Shown here one piece after another: positions 1 through 9,181 of a stretch of DNA of 59,774 nucleotides. Source of the DNA: Crocosphaera sp. UHCC 0190. GTDB lineage: Bacteria > Cyanobacteriota > Cyanobacteriia > Cyanobacteriales > Microcystaceae. The position numbers were made by a program, and so were the translations under genes. The DNA lies in NCBI RefSeq assembly GCF_034932065.1, contig NZ_JAYGHP010000020.1, positions 1 to 59,774 on the forward strand. Reading direction: 5' to 3'. The first letter of the stretch is position 1, and every line of letters begins with the position of its first letter. Below the pieces are notes generated by a model. It ran no database searches. It saw only the letters and a list, made by a program, of their open reading frames with translations, and was not told where the DNA came from.

Positions 1-445
1 TCTAGAAGTTTTCTTGTTTCTGTATTTAATTCTCTAATAAATCGCATAAACTTTCTGATTTTAAACTACAGTTTATAGTTTATATTATTTTGTTTGATCT
101 GTGTAATTAATTTTGTGTGTCTACTTATGGTATCTTTCTGAAAATAAATGTGATGATAGACGAGCTTAACCAGTATTATCAAGCTCTAGGACTTCGATAA
201 TTCTATTCGAGTTTTTCGGATGAATAATTAGATTAATAATCTCAGACCCTTGCTCAGCAAAGGGAACTATAATCATCATATATAAGTCTACATAAGTAGA
301 AAAAAGTAGAAATTTAGATAAATAAATTGTTCACTGAAGAAACTGTCACTTTTGAGCATCAACCTATTCAAAATAACCGTTAAAGTGATGAGAGTTGATA
401 GCTAAGGCTTTGATAGCAAACATTGATTTTGGGGAAAGAAACACC
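1..445. other. AT-rich intergenic region before the COP23 gene
   Basis: No gene is supported here. A weak hairpin (CCCTTGCT, one-base loop, AGCAAAGGG with one bulge) lies at 247-264. A 15-codon ATG frame at 153 ends quickly in TAA and has no support as a gene. The region probably holds the promoter of the downstream exoprotein gene, but I could not pick a convincing -10/-35 pair. Confidence 0.5.
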
Positions 446-1243
446 ATGAAAACCACAACAACAGCAATTAAATCTTTAATAAAAGCAACAGGGTTGACTT
501 TAGGTTTAGGGATGCTTACATACCAGTCAGGGGCAAATGCTAACCCTCTTTACCAACTATTTCAAAATTATAATGTCGCTCAACAATCCCCTAATGATAT
601 TATTATCGATACCAACTCTCAAAGTTCACCCCCCCCACCCGTCAATACCAGTTCAGCAGACACTCGTTTTGAATGTCAAATGAACGGGGGAAGATATAAA
701 GTGATGTACCGTCCCCAAAGTCAAGAAAGTCAACCCTATCCTTGGGCAATTCCGAGTAATCTAGGAGATGGTTGGACAGCAGAAAGGCGTTGTTATGAAA
801 TTAGTCGCCGTTTGGAGATGTATCGCCCAGACGGTTTATTAGAATTGAGGACAGGACGAGAAAATAATTACGATACCATCTGCGTTACTACCCAAACAGA
901 TCCCCGTTGTCGTATTGTTTTAACTGTTCCCCCTGGAAAGAATCCAGAAATTACTCGTGACCAAATTTTCCAAACCTTAGTCTCTGCTGAAGATGGACAA
1001 TATAGTCAAGGAGTGAATGCTTTTACCGGAGGTAGTTCTATCAACAACCCTTTAGGTCAATTATTCAATGGTAAAATCCCTCAAATTGGCAAACCTTCCC
1101 AACCTAGAGCTAATGGTATCAATTTACGTCCTTTCTTAGATGCGGCAGATGGGGGAACTGGGGCAAAATTAGAGAAAACCCCTACTAATTCTAACTCTCG
1201 TCCGTCTAATTCTCGGACATTAAACCCTAATTTATTTCGTTAA
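446..1243 (+). CDS. COP23-domain secreted protein
   Basis: The product (265 aa) matches the cyanobacterial COP23 family, named for a circadian oscillating protein of about 23 kDa found at the membrane in Cyanothece. The N-terminus is a signal peptide: Lys residues, a hydrophobic stretch, then cleavage near GANA-NP. A low-complexity Ser/Pro linker follows, then the COP23 domain with its conserved cysteines (FECQMNGG, RRCYEIS, DTICVTT, DPRCRIV). The C-terminus is Asn/Ser-rich and disordered. I chose ATG 446 because a purine-rich GGGGAAAGAA lies just upstream and the signal peptide begins there; an in-frame TTG at 395 would add 17 residues with no signal-peptide character. It appears monocistronic. 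The biochemical role of the family is unknown. Confidence 0.85.
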   Translation: MKTTTTAIKSLIKATGLTLGLGMLTYQSGANANPLYQLFQNYNVAQQSPNDIIIDTNSQSSPPPPVNTSSADTRFECQMNGGRYKVMYRPQSQESQPYPWAIPSNLGDGWTAERRCYEISRRLEMYRPDGLLELRTGRENNYDTICVTTQTDPRCRIVLTVPPGKNPEITRDQIFQTLVSAEDGQYSQGVNAFTGGSSINNPLGQLFNGKIPQIGKPSQPRANGINLRPFLDAADGGTGAKLEKTPTNSNSRPSNSRTLNPNLFR

Positions 1244-1249
1244 TTGTCG

Positions 1250-1266
1250 GGTGGGCAATACCCACC
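1250..1266. repeat. Short hairpin GGTGGG-CAATA-CCCACC
   Basis: An inverted repeat 7 bp after the COP23 stop codon. Almost the same element (GGTGGGC-AAT-GCCCACC) recurs at 45820-45836 between other convergent genes, so it looks like a dispersed palindromic repeat. It could help end transcription, but no T-run follows. Confidence 0.55.
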
Positions 1267-1339
1267 TTACCGAAAATTTGGGTTTAAAGCCCCGTCCTTT
1301 AATTTTGTTTAGGTACTTAAACTTTAGTTGATTAAGCAA

Positions 1340-2032
1340 TTAGATACGCTGTAATAAACTAACCCCGTGACTATCAGTTCCGCAGGTTCGATAGAGTCCA
1401 TAAAGGTTACTTAAACTTGAAACAGTTTCCGTTTGTTTTGGACTGGTTTTCCAGGGTTTAGAGTTGCCATAAGCATAAAATGTTTCCACTCCATCAATTC
1501 CTAGAGTTGCTGCTAGGGGAATCAGTTCTTTAGCAGAACGAGAATAACGTTCAGGATGGGCCAATACTGCCATTCCTCCAGCTTTTTGAATAGCATTAAT
1601 GACAACACTCCCTAATGCTAGGGTTCCTGTGGGAGAGTCTCCTTGTTGATAGGGTTCCATCAGGGGATGTTCAGGGGTAAACCCATACCCTAAGATGTGA
1701 ACTTCTACATCGAGCAAACGGGATGTAATTTCAATTCCTGTCCAGAGATGAGGAAAGAGTTGATGAGGTTGTTGTTGTGACGTTTCCTTAATCCAATTTT
1801 GCGCGATTTGATAACCTTTCGTAGAATGGTGATCGGTAATGGCCATCCCCTTTAGTCCAATATCTGTTGCCTGTTTTATCAGTTCTTCTGGGGTAAGTTT
1901 TCCATCAGAATAAATAGTGTGCATATGAAAATTGTACTCATAAGGACAACTCTCAGCATGGAGGGTTGACCAAACCGTTTTTAGGGTTTGAGTATCTTGA
2001 GAGGATGGCTTAGTTGATATTGAGACAACCAT
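1340..2032 (-). CDS. PHP-domain metal-dependent phosphoesterase
   Basis: A 230-aa PHP-family protein. Metal-ligand motifs are visible in order: HMHTIYSDG (H36 and H38), ITDHHS near residues 65-70, a HILGYGF strand, AHPERYS in the middle, and GTDSHG near the C-terminus. Stand-alone PHP proteins of this kind are related to YciV/RNase AM-type phosphoesterases acting on 5'-phosphate or 3',5'-bisphosphate nucleotides; which substrate applies here is not visible. The N-terminal 30 residues are not part of the fold. It has no close co-oriented neighbour and is likely transcribed alone. Confidence 0.85.
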   Translation of the reverse strand: MVVSISTKPSSQDTQTLKTVWSTLHAESCPYEYNFHMHTIYSDGKLTPEELIKQATDIGLKGMAITDHHSTKGYQIAQNWIKETSQQQPHQLFPHLWTGIEITSRLLDVEVHILGYGFTPEHPLMEPYQQGDSPTGTLALGSVVINAIQKAGGMAVLAHPERYSRSAKELIPLAATLGIDGVETFYAYGNSKPWKTSPKQTETVSSLSNLYGLYRTCGTDSHGVSLLQRI

Positions 2033-2281
2033 GGGCAGTGCCGTAATAGGACGAAGATTGCAATATATTACATTCTTATAACATTTCTTATTATAAGAGT
2101 TTTGGGAAACAATGGGTGTAATTTATATTTCAAAAATAGCAATTTTTGGGGGCTATGTATCAAAGAATACTTATTTGGAGTAATATCTTAAGATTTATTA
2201 GATTTTTCTGATGTTAATGATTAAAAATGTTGAATGGTGAGAAATACTTAGGGATTAAAATAATCTACACTCATAATTAGT

Positions 2282-2308
2282 AATCAGGTGAGCATTGCCC
2301 ACCTGATT
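2282..2308. terminator. Hairpin downstream of the chelatase gene
   Basis: A long inverted repeat: AATCAGGTG pairs with CACCTGATT, and GC pairs with GC inside one mismatch, around a 3-nt loop. It lies 11 bp beyond the stop of the minus-strand chelatase gene. The T-rich tail is better on the plus-strand side, so it is a plausible but imperfect terminator. Confidence 0.5.
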
Positions 2309-2318
2309 ATTTTAGGGT

Positions 2319-3557
2319 TTAATGAGGGTGATGATGTCCATGATCGTGATCATGATGATGATGATTAACATCTAAATTCCCCACTGCTAAAGCAGGATTT
2401 ACTGTTAAAGCTTCTGCCGATAATAATTCAGCAATGTGGGAATCTGCCCATTCTGCTACCATTTGACAAAATTCAGGATTATCGTTAACGCAGGGCATTT
2501 GCACATAGGTAACATCGGAATACTTATAATGCAAATTATGGGCAATGTGTTCGACATCTAGGAGAGTTTCATGGTTTTCTGTGGCAAACCCAATGGGCAT
2601 AAAAATAATGGCTTTTGCCCCTAATTCTATGAGGTTTCTAGCGGCTAATTCTGCATTGGGTTGTGTCCACTTAATTAAGGGGGTTTGATGGTTTAACCAA
2701 CCCACAGAAATTAAGGGATAACGATTAATTAATCGTTCTCTGACTAATTCATATAGAATCTGACTTTCGTCAATTCCAGAGGTGAAACCCTTTGCCTCAT
2801 GGGGACAACCATGATTTAATAAAACAATACCAATTTGAGAAGGAAGGTATTTTTCCCCTAAATCTTGAGCGATTTTTGCTTCTACTAATTTGCCGATTAA
2901 ATCGAGGTAAGCCGGTTCATTATAAAAGGAAGGAATATAACGTAATCCTTTTAACCAATGTTCTGAACCTTCGCTTAATGATTCTAAAGCTTTATTTACT
3001 TGTTCAACAGCAATACCACTGGTAAAAATTGAATCAACAACCAACAACGGATAGATTAATAATTTATCAAATCCTTGGGCCTTAATTTCCGTTAAAACTT
3101 GATCGGGTAAGAAGGGTTTACAAAAGTTAAATGCTTTAAAAACTTGAATGCGATCACCCCATTTCTCTTTTAATTTTTCTTCAACAGAGGCTCTTTGATG
3201 TTCAAAAATATGGTTATGAGGAGAGATAAAATGATCGTGTTGATGTTGCCATTCATGAAGGTCAAAAACCGCCAATAATTTAGCCAATGGGGGATAAACC
3301 CAGGTGGGGACGGGGGCAAATTTTGCCGTTAATAAATTTAATGCTTGTTCATTATAATTAGCAAAATCTTCATAACTTTCTACCTCGCCATATCCCATTA
3401 ATAATACCGCAACGCGATCGCTGGCATTCTTTCCTTCTAGGGGGTGTTGGTGTTGTTTTTCGGGAGTCGCAACCACTATTTTAACCTCAACAATATCTTG
3501 ATCTGATTGGTGATCGTGTTCTGTCCCTGGGCGGGTATCTGGAAAAAACACTCTCAC
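2319..3557 (-). CDS. Ferrochelatase-like (class II chelatase superfamily) protein with a His-rich tail
   Basis: A 412-aa protein resembling the ferrochelatase/CbiX superfamily. The first half starts with VAVLLMGYGEVESYEDF, matching the ferrochelatase LLNLGTP start. The second half has GIVLLNHGCPHEAKG and a later MPIGFATENHETLLDVEH, like the catalytic SAHG...GF..DHLET region of ferrochelatases. The extreme C-terminus is a run of His/Asp (HHHHDHDHGHHHPH), and the N-terminus also has HDHQSDQD and HQHP. Such tails usually bind or store metals. It is not the canonical cyanobacterial HemH, which is shorter, starts differently and carries a C-terminal chlorophyll-binding-like helix. The substrate metal and tetrapyrrole are therefore open; a cobalt or nickel chelatase or a metal chaperone would fit the tail. 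Monocistronic. Confidence 0.65.
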   Translation of the reverse strand: MRVFFPDTRPGTEHDHQSDQDIVEVKIVVATPEKQHQHPLEGKNASDRVAVLLMGYGEVESYEDFANYNEQALNLLTAKFAPVPTWVYPPLAKLLAVFDLHEWQHQHDHFISPHNHIFEHQRASVEEKLKEKWGDRIQVFKAFNFCKPFLPDQVLTEIKAQGFDKLLIYPLLVVDSIFTSGIAVEQVNKALESLSEGSEHWLKGLRYIPSFYNEPAYLDLIGKLVEAKIAQDLGEKYLPSQIGIVLLNHGCPHEAKGFTSGIDESQILYELVRERLINRYPLISVGWLNHQTPLIKWTQPNAELAARNLIELGAKAIIFMPIGFATENHETLLDVEHIAHNLHYKYSDVTYVQMPCVNDNPEFCQMVAEWADSHIAELLSAEALTVNPALAVGNLDVNHHHHDHDHGHHHPH

Positions 3558-3625
3558 TCTTAGTATAAGATACCTTCCCCTAGGGGGGGATAATCTAAAG
3601 ATTTTCTGTCTTTCTCGATTTCACA

Positions 3626-4903
3626 CTATTGAAACTGTTTCACTTTCTTAATCCATCCCTGATGACGCTGTAAAATGTCAGCATAAGATAAGTTTGTTTC
3701 TGCGACTAATTCAAAGATGGGAGGAGAAAACTTATCAGGGAACCATTGACGTAAGAGACGAGAAAGTCTTAAACGTAAAAAATATTCAAATAATAGAGAT
3801 TTTTTACTAGGAAAGGTAAAGTTAGAAAGTTCTTGTAAAGCATCAGCATCAGGCACTCTTTGTATAGTAAATTCTGCCATAACTTTGCCCCAATTATCTT
3901 GATATTTATCTAATAATTGATCGATAATCATGGCATCTTCTAAAGCTGAATTACATCCCTGTCCCAAGGAAGGAGAAACCGCATGGGCTGCATCTCCTAA
4001 TATTAGAATACTATCCCCTTGATGAAATTGATTACATTGAATTGTTACAACTTGAGAAATAGGACGTTTCATTAAAGATTCTACTTCTTCTATATCTATT
4101 AATTGACCGATTATCCCAGCATTTTCCTGCAAAAACTTGAGGATATCTGACGGTTTTTTTGAGTTTTTAAAAGGATTAGATTCTTGCTTAAAAATAACCA
4201 CACCATTGAGATTATTCTCTCCTTGAGGTACTAGCAACATCCGCATATTTTCCGTTAAACGAATACTATGAAATTTATCCTTATCTAAAAATAATGATTT
4301 TTCTGGAAGATTTAAAGGTAGATAGATTGATTTATAAACATCAGAAACATAATTTTTTTGACAGTTAAAAGATGAGTTTTCCAGAAAACAGTCTCTAACT
4401 AGGGAATTTGCTCCATCTGCTCCAATAAGAATATTATAATTTACCTTGATTTCTTCATGATTATTTGTTTGAAAAAAAAGGGTTTTTTCTTGAGATTTGA
4501 TTTGTGTACATCGATGATCAAAATGAATCTTTAATCTTGTTTGATTATCAGCTTTAACTAAGTTTTCTAATAAGACCAGAGAAAGTACAGAGCGATCAAT
4601 CGTTAAAATAGAATTGCTACGGGGTATCAAGCGACTTTTACCCTTCTTCTGATGGACCAATGTCCCCTGACAAAAAGTGCCTTTTTGACAGATTTTTTCT
4701 TCTAAATTATCAATTTTTGATAAAGCTTTTCTGCCCCGTGCCTGGATTGCTAAGGGGAAAGTTCTTTGATCATCATGAGTCGATAAACGGGGATCTGGCC
4801 GACTTTCATAAATCTCAATTTGATAATGACCCCGACGTAAAAGATAATGGGCCAGTAATAATCCCGCCGGGCCTGCTCCAATGATTGTAATGGGAGTGTT
4901 CAT
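3626..4903 (-). CDS. FAD-dependent monooxygenase (kynurenine 3-monooxygenase-like)
   Basis: A 425-aa group A flavoprotein monooxygenase. The Rossmann FAD motif ITIIGAGPAGLLLAHYLLRRG is at the N-terminus, a DG-type motif (LIGADGANSLVRD) lies in the middle, and the second FAD motif (ILILGDAAHAVSPSLGQGCN) is near residue 310. These are the three diagnostic elements of aromatic-ring hydroxylases; the overall pattern is closest to kynurenine 3-monooxygenase-like proteins. I prefer the ATG at 4903 (MNTPITIIGAG), because the FAD motif should lie within a few residues of the start; an in-frame start at 4924 adds seven residues. No other kynurenine-pathway gene is nearby, so the substrate is unknown. 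Confidence 0.75.
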   Translation of the reverse strand: MNTPITIIGAGPAGLLLAHYLLRRGHYQIEIYESRPDPRLSTHDDQRTFPLAIQARGRKALSKIDNLEEKICQKGTFCQGTLVHQKKGKSRLIPRSNSILTIDRSVLSLVLLENLVKADNQTRLKIHFDHRCTQIKSQEKTLFFQTNNHEEIKVNYNILIGADGANSLVRDCFLENSSFNCQKNYVSDVYKSIYLPLNLPEKSLFLDKDKFHSIRLTENMRMLLVPQGENNLNGVVIFKQESNPFKNSKKPSDILKFLQENAGIIGQLIDIEEVESLMKRPISQVVTIQCNQFHQGDSILILGDAAHAVSPSLGQGCNSALEDAMIIDQLLDKYQDNWGKVMAEFTIQRVPDADALQELSNFTFPSKKSLLFEYFLRLRLSRLLRQWFPDKFSPPIFELVAETNLSYADILQRHQGWIKKVKQFQ

Positions 4904-5130
4904 AAAAATTAGAATAAATTGCACTCATCAATTGGTATTTGTTTACACCAATATTAATTAATATAACAGTTTTTGGGTTGAGACTATCCATCAATCGTCA
5001 ATGTTAATGATGTAATATAGTTATCAGTAAGCCTAGGTCTTCCTCTTGGTGGGTTAAGGTGGTTAATCAATTAACACCTTGGTTGCCTAAGATATCATGA
5101 CTAAACCCACCCTACACAAGAAATTAAACA

Positions 5131-5886
5131 ATGATCAACCCCAAAGAAATTTACGACTTATTAATCGACTATGGCCAAACAAATACCCCTATTGAAGAAA
5201 TTATCATCGGGTTAACCTGGACACTTTGTAAAGCGCAAGGCATGGGTTTATGTATGAGTCCCGCTATTCCTACCCGTACCCTATCTTGGTCAGGAACCTT
5301 AGTCAATAAACCTGTTCAAGAATTAGCATTATGGTTGCGATCATGGGATAGTTATCAAGCAACTATCGCTATGGCCGCGATCAATTCCATAATTAATACT
5401 AACTCTCCCTTACCTCCACAAGCGATCGCCCTTCCTCCGGCAACATCAGCTAATTTATCGGTTTTTGAGTATTTTCTCCCCCAACTTCAAGGAAAACGAG
5501 TCTCAGTCATTGGCCGCTATCCAGGGTTAACTAAGTACGAACAAGCCATGACTATTCATGTTATTGAACTCAACCCCGCCCCTGGAGACTTTCCGTCCCC
5601 TGCTTCCGAATATTTACTACCAGACTCTGACTGGGTATTTTTAACCGCCACATCCATTCCTAACAAAACTTTTCCCCGCTTGGTAGAATTATCTAGAAAT
5701 GCTACCTTAGTCTTGATGGGGCCGACGGTTCCCTGGTTAGAGGAATTAGCTGATTTTGGCATTAATTATTTAGCCGGTGTCACCATTACTGATCCCACCG
5801 CTTTACGGCAAACTGTCGCGGAAGGGGGTGGCGTGAGAATCTTTGACACAGGGGTTCAATATCACCTGCTCGAATTAGATCCCTAA
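5131..5886 (+). CDS. DUF364 (putative heavy-metal chelation) domain protein
   Basis: A 251-aa protein with the DUF4213 plus DUF364 layout: an N-terminal helical/beta region (residues ~1-90, including EEIIIGLTWTLCKAQGMGLCMSP) and a C-terminal Rossmann-like region beginning at KRVSVIGRYPGL, continuing through SDWVFLTATSIPNKT and ATLVLMGPTVPW. Related proteins occur near metal-uptake and nitrogenase genes, which led to the tentative metal-chelation label, but no activity is proven. Two Cys in the N-terminal part could bind metal. Single gene between the divergent monooxygenase and sigF. Confidence 0.7.
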   Translation: MINPKEIYDLLIDYGQTNTPIEEIIIGLTWTLCKAQGMGLCMSPAIPTRTLSWSGTLVNKPVQELALWLRSWDSYQATIAMAAINSIINTNSPLPPQAIALPPATSANLSVFEYFLPQLQGKRVSVIGRYPGLTKYEQAMTIHVIELNPAPGDFPSPASEYLLPDSDWVFLTATSIPNKTFPRLVELSRNATLVLMGPTVPWLEELADFGINYLAGVTITDPTALRQTVAEGGGVRIFDTGVQYHLLELDP

Positions 5887-6229
5887 GTCATTGAAAAATA
5901 ACTTTACAATTGAACCATCAAGATAAGTTGAGGGTTGGGAACCCCTCAAACCCCATCCCCTTCACAAATTGACTTATTACTTAAGATCTGTTTAAGTATT
6001 TACCCCTTTCTCTCCGTACAACTCAGTAGACTCCAGTGAAAGGAATCCTTAAATTATCGTAAATATTCCGTTGTTGACAACCCATGCTTCATCTTACTCT
6101 AAGGATAGTCAAGCGTAGTTTTCTACTATTGTTAATTGGTCTTTAAACCTACCCCGATGATTTTAGAAATGCGCTTTGTACTTCCCCAAAGATTCGTTGC
6201 AGACAACAGTAATACGGTGCATATTTGCT
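5887..6229. other. Intergenic region upstream of sigF
   Basis: A G/C-rich hairpin (GAGGGTT...AACCCCTC) lies about 45 bp after the DUF364 stop and may end that transcript. The remaining ~280 bp presumably hold the sigF promoter. I see no unambiguous operator or small RNA. Confidence 0.4.
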
Positions 6230-7006
6230 ATGTATACCCCAGCCAAAGAAAACGTAAAACTTGAAACCCTCGGTTTATTTCGTGAGTATCAAAAAACTGG
6301 AAAAACCAACCTACGTAATCAAATTTTAGAACTCAATTTTGGACTGGTTCGCAAAGAAGCACATCACTGGGTTAACCAATGTCCAGAAAGTTATGAAGAT
6401 TTGCTTCAAGTCGGGTGTTTAGGGCTAATTCGTGCTATTGAAAGGTTTAGTATTGAAAAAGGTCATGCCTTTAGTTCCTTTGCTATTCCTTATATTCGCG
6501 GCGAAATTCAACACTATTTAAGAGACAAAAAATATACAGTTCGTATTCCCAGACGTTGGTTAGAATTGGGAAGACAATCAATGAATGTTCGGCAGGAATT
6601 TCGGGAACGTTTTAATCGTCAACCCACAGATTCAGAAATTGCTCAAGTATTAGAAATATCTTTAAAAGAATGGCAAGAAATTAAACTGGCCTTTCAAAAT
6701 AGGGAACCCGTTAGTTTAGATGTCAAAGTCGGTAATGAAGGAGAAGGACAAACCAGTTTAGGAGATATGGTTCCTGATACAAATTATCGTAGTTTTCAAC
6801 TGTCTCAAGAAGATCAATTACGTCTGCAACAAGCATTAGAACAATTAGAAGAAAAAACCAGAAATATTCTTGAATTTGTTTTCCTAAAAGATCTTACCCA
6901 GAGAGAAACAGCAGAACAATTAGGAATTAGTGTAGTAACGGTATCTCGTCGGGTCAAAAAAGGATTAGAAACTCTTAAAAAAACTATGGCAAAAGAAATT
7001 TGTTGA
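6230..7006 (+). CDS. sigF: Group 3 RNA polymerase sigma factor SigF
   Basis: A 258-aa sigma-70 protein of the SigB/F/G type. Region 2 is clear (YEDLLQVGCLGLIRAIERFS followed by FSSFAIPYIRGEIQHYLRD), region 3 covers ~residues 110-160, and region 4 holds the helix-turn-helix (LTQRETAEQLGISVVTVSRRV). Region 1.1 is absent, as expected for group 3. In Synechocystis the homologous SigF controls pilus and motility genes; the target genes here are unknown. ATG 6230 gives the usual family length (about 258 aa); an in-frame TTG at 6176 would add 18 atypical residues. No anti-sigma factor gene adjoins it. A strong terminator follows at 7081. Confidence 0.92.
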   Translation: MYTPAKENVKLETLGLFREYQKTGKTNLRNQILELNFGLVRKEAHHWVNQCPESYEDLLQVGCLGLIRAIERFSIEKGHAFSSFAIPYIRGEIQHYLRDKKYTVRIPRRWLELGRQSMNVRQEFRERFNRQPTDSEIAQVLEISLKEWQEIKLAFQNREPVSLDVKVGNEGEGQTSLGDMVPDTNYRSFQLSQEDQLRLQQALEQLEEKTRNILEFVFLKDLTQRETAEQLGISVVTVSRRVKKGLETLKKTMAKEIC

Positions 7007-7080
7007 TCAATATTTTTCAATTATATATCTTTGGTAAGTCAGCCTCAATTCAGTGAAATCTTGCTCATGAGAAAGTCTAG

Positions 7081-7114
7081 GGGATCAGTTAAAAAAGGAC
7101 TGATCCCTTTTTTT
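7081..7114 (+). terminator. Rho-independent terminator of sigF
   Basis: A perfect 9-bp stem (GGGATCAGT / ACTGATCCC) around a 9-nt A-rich loop, followed directly by seven T. It sits between convergent sigF and aroA. It is strongest for plus-strand transcripts. Confidence 0.92.
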
Positions 7115-7129
7115 ATTAGTAAGTAATTC

Positions 7130-8482
7130 TTACAAAGAACCACGAAATTGCTGCAAAGTTTCGACAAATTCAGGGTAAGAAATAGCAGCCGCTTCTGCCC
7201 GATGAATGGTGGTTTTTCCTTGGGCATTTAAGCTGGCGATCGCTAAACTCATCGCAATACGATGATCGGTATAGCTATCAACTTCAGCCCCTTTTAAACC
7301 CGTTCCTCCGGTAATTTCTAAGCCATCAGGTAACTCGGTAATTTTGGCTCCCATTTTGTTTAATTCTGAGGCAATAACTGCCAGGCGATCGCTTTCTTTT
7401 ACCCGCAATTCTGCTGCATCTTTAATGATAGTTGTTCCTTCGGCAAAAATCGCCGCAACCGCTAAAATAGGAACCTCATCAATGAGACGGGGAATAATAT
7501 CTCCTTCAAGGGTACAACCTTTTAATTGACAAGATTTGACCCGTAAATCAGCCACAGGTTCCCCTGTAACTAGCCGTTTATTTTCTAAGGCAATATCTGC
7601 CCCCATCATTTCTAAGGCTTCTAAAACCCCGATTCTTGTTGGGTTGATGCCGACATTTTCTATTAATAATTCCGACCCAGGAACAATAGAAGCCGCCACT
7701 AACCAGAAAGCAGCCGAACTAATATCCCCAGGAACAATTACGGTTTGGCCTGTTAGGGTTGAGCCACCAATAATTGTTACACTATTGGTTTTAGAATCAA
7801 TTTCTAAGGTAGCCCCAAATGCCTGTAACATCCGTTCGCTGTGGTCACGGGATAAGGCAGGTTCGGTAACAGTGGTTTTGCCTTCTGTCATCAGTCCTGC
7901 TAATAAGATACAGGATTTTACCTGGGCCGAGGCAATGGGAGACTGATAATGAATGGGTTTAAGGGGTTGTCCTTGGATAGCTAAAGGGGCTAAACTGTTG
8001 TTATTGCGCCCCCATATTTGCGCCCCCATTTGTTGTAATGGTTTGATGACACGGGACATGGGACGCGATCGCAAAGACGCATCACCCGTGACAGAGAAAA
8101 AGCGATCTCGGTGGGATGCTAACAAGCCTAACATTAGCCTGATGGTGGTGCCAGAATTGCCCGCATTTAGCACGTCTAGGGGTTCTTGTAGCTTACCTAA
8201 GCCAATTCCTTGTACGGTGACTTTTTGGCTGTTTAAGGGGGATATTTCTGCCCCCATAGCGCGAAAACATTCGGCGGTACTGCGGGGATCTTCCCCTAAT
8301 AATAATCCTTCGATGGTGGTTTGTCCCTGTGCGATCGCCCCTAACATTAAAGCACGATGAGAGATTGACTTATCCCCAGGTATTTTTAGGGTTCCTTGTA
8401 AGGATAGTCCTGTTTTTGGGGGTTTAATAGTTAAGATTTGCTGGTTTTCGGCGGTTTGGAGATTAATAATAGAATTAGACAT
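7130..8482 (-). CDS. aroA: 3-phosphoshikimate 1-carboxyvinyltransferase (EPSP synthase)
   Basis: A 450-aa EPSP synthase joining shikimate-3-phosphate and phosphoenolpyruvate in the shikimate pathway for aromatic amino acids and quinones. Diagnostic segments are [16 protein letters not shown] near residue 32, [17 protein letters not shown] (~106), [11 protein letters not shown] (~136), [17 protein letters not shown] (~180), and [14 protein letters not shown] plus [10 protein letters not shown] near 335-370. The GNSGT segment keeps Gly-Asn-Ala-Gly rather than an obviously glyphosate-tolerant variant. Length fits the family. It converges on sigF. Confidence 0.97.
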   Translation of the reverse strand: MSNSIINLQTAENQQILTIKPPKTGLSLQGTLKIPGDKSISHRALMLGAIAQGQTTIEGLLLGEDPRSTAECFRAMGAEISPLNSQKVTVQGIGLGKLQEPLDVLNAGNSGTTIRLMLGLLASHRDRFFSVTGDASLRSRPMSRVIKPLQQMGAQIWGRNNNSLAPLAIQGQPLKPIHYQSPIASAQVKSCILLAGLMTEGKTTVTEPALSRDHSERMLQAFGATLEIDSKTNSVTIIGGSTLTGQTVIVPGDISSAAFWLVAASIVPGSELLIENVGINPTRIGVLEALEMMGADIALENKRLVTGEPVADLRVKSCQLKGCTLEGDIIPRLIDEVPILAVAAIFAEGTTIIKDAAELRVKESDRLAVIASELNKMGAKITELPDGLEITGGTGLKGAEVDSYTDHRIAMSLAIASLNAQGKTTIHRAEAAAISYPEFVETLQQFRGSL

Positions 8483-8618
8483 AAGTTAGGGGGAAGTTAC
8501 CGAGTCATCTTTTAATGATAATTACAGTCAAGGATATTTGTCTAGGCATTTTTGAGCTTATTCTTTCATGGGTTAAACTCCTAATTAGGGACAGAAAAAG
8601 TTTATCATGGCTATTTTA

Positions 8619-8867
8619 TTAAGGATTTCCTATAAATCCCAACATTTTAGCTAATCCTCCTAATAAAGCCACGATTAAGCCAATCAAAACACCACGATTA
8701 ATAAACTCTTGATTATCTAATCGTTTCCCTAAACCATCGACTTTTTCCTCTAATCTAGCTTGTCCTATTTTTAAATCCGTTACGTCTTCTTGGAGGGTGT
8801 CTAGCTTACCCTCAATGCGCTTTAGAACTTCCTCTAAGGAGTAGGTGACTGTAACAGGGTCGTTCAT
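8619..8867 (-). CDS. Small coiled-coil plus membrane-anchor protein (array copy 3)
   Basis: An 82-aa protein with a shared N-terminus (MNDPVTVTYSLEEVLKRIE), a heptad-patterned coiled coil (residues ~10-55), the conserved NQEFINRGV junction, and one C-terminal transmembrane helix (LIGLIVALLGGLAKMLGFI). It is the most diverged of three tandem paralogues: its coiled coil reads DTLQEDVTDLKIGQARLEEK instead of the NKIEIEVTEVKTELKG of the other two. The layout resembles XhlA/BhlA-type holin-accessory proteins and many cyanobacterial hypotheticals. No function is known. An AGGAG leader is visible. Confidence 0.7.
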   Translation of the reverse strand: MNDPVTVTYSLEEVLKRIEGKLDTLQEDVTDLKIGQARLEEKVDGLGKRLDNQEFINRGVLIGLIVALLGGLAKMLGFIGNP

Positions 8868-8895
8868 GGGTTAAACTCCTAATTAGTTATAATAG

Positions 8896-9153
8896 TTAAT
8901 GGGGTAGGTTAGGGAAGTTGGGGAAAAATAACTTAATCACACCACTGGTTAAAGCAACAATAACCCCGATAGCAATGGAACGATTAATAAACTCTTGAGA
9001 ATCTAACCGTTTATTAATTCCTTTTAGTTCTGTCTTAACTTCTGTTACTTCTATCTCAATCTTATTCAAACTTCCATCCATCTTGTCTAGTTTGTCCTCT
9101 ATACGCTTAAGGACTTCTTCTAGTGAGTAGGTGACTGTTACAGGGTCGCTCAT
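8896..9153 (-). CDS. Small coiled-coil plus membrane-anchor protein (array copy 2)
   Basis: An 85-aa paralogue of its two neighbours: MSDPVTVTYSLEEVLKRIED start, a coiled coil through residue ~50, LDSQEFINRSIAIG junction, transmembrane helix, then a short LFFPNFPNLPH tail. It is nearly identical to the upstream copy but lacks a seven-residue coil segment present there. The 28-bp spacers between copies each carry the same leader, so all three are probably translated from one minus-strand transcript or from repeated promoters. Confidence 0.72.
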   Translation of the reverse strand: MSDPVTVTYSLEEVLKRIEDKLDKMDGSLNKIEIEVTEVKTELKGINKRLDSQEFINRSIAIGVIVALTSGVIKLFFPNFPNLPH

Positions 9154-9181
9154 GGATTAAGCTCCTAATTAGTTATAATAG

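Noticed and set aside
153-200. Short ATG frame MIDELNQYYQALGLR resembling a J-domain start
   Set aside because: Only 15 codons before TAA with no continuation; similarity is too short to call even a pseudogene.
2792-3025. Plus-strand 77-codon frame inside the chelatase gene
   Set aside because: Shadow of the real minus-strand gene, with no family signal or ribosome site.
7344-8360. Three plus-strand frames opposite aroA
   Set aside because: Antisense shadows of a clearly coding EPSP synthase gene.
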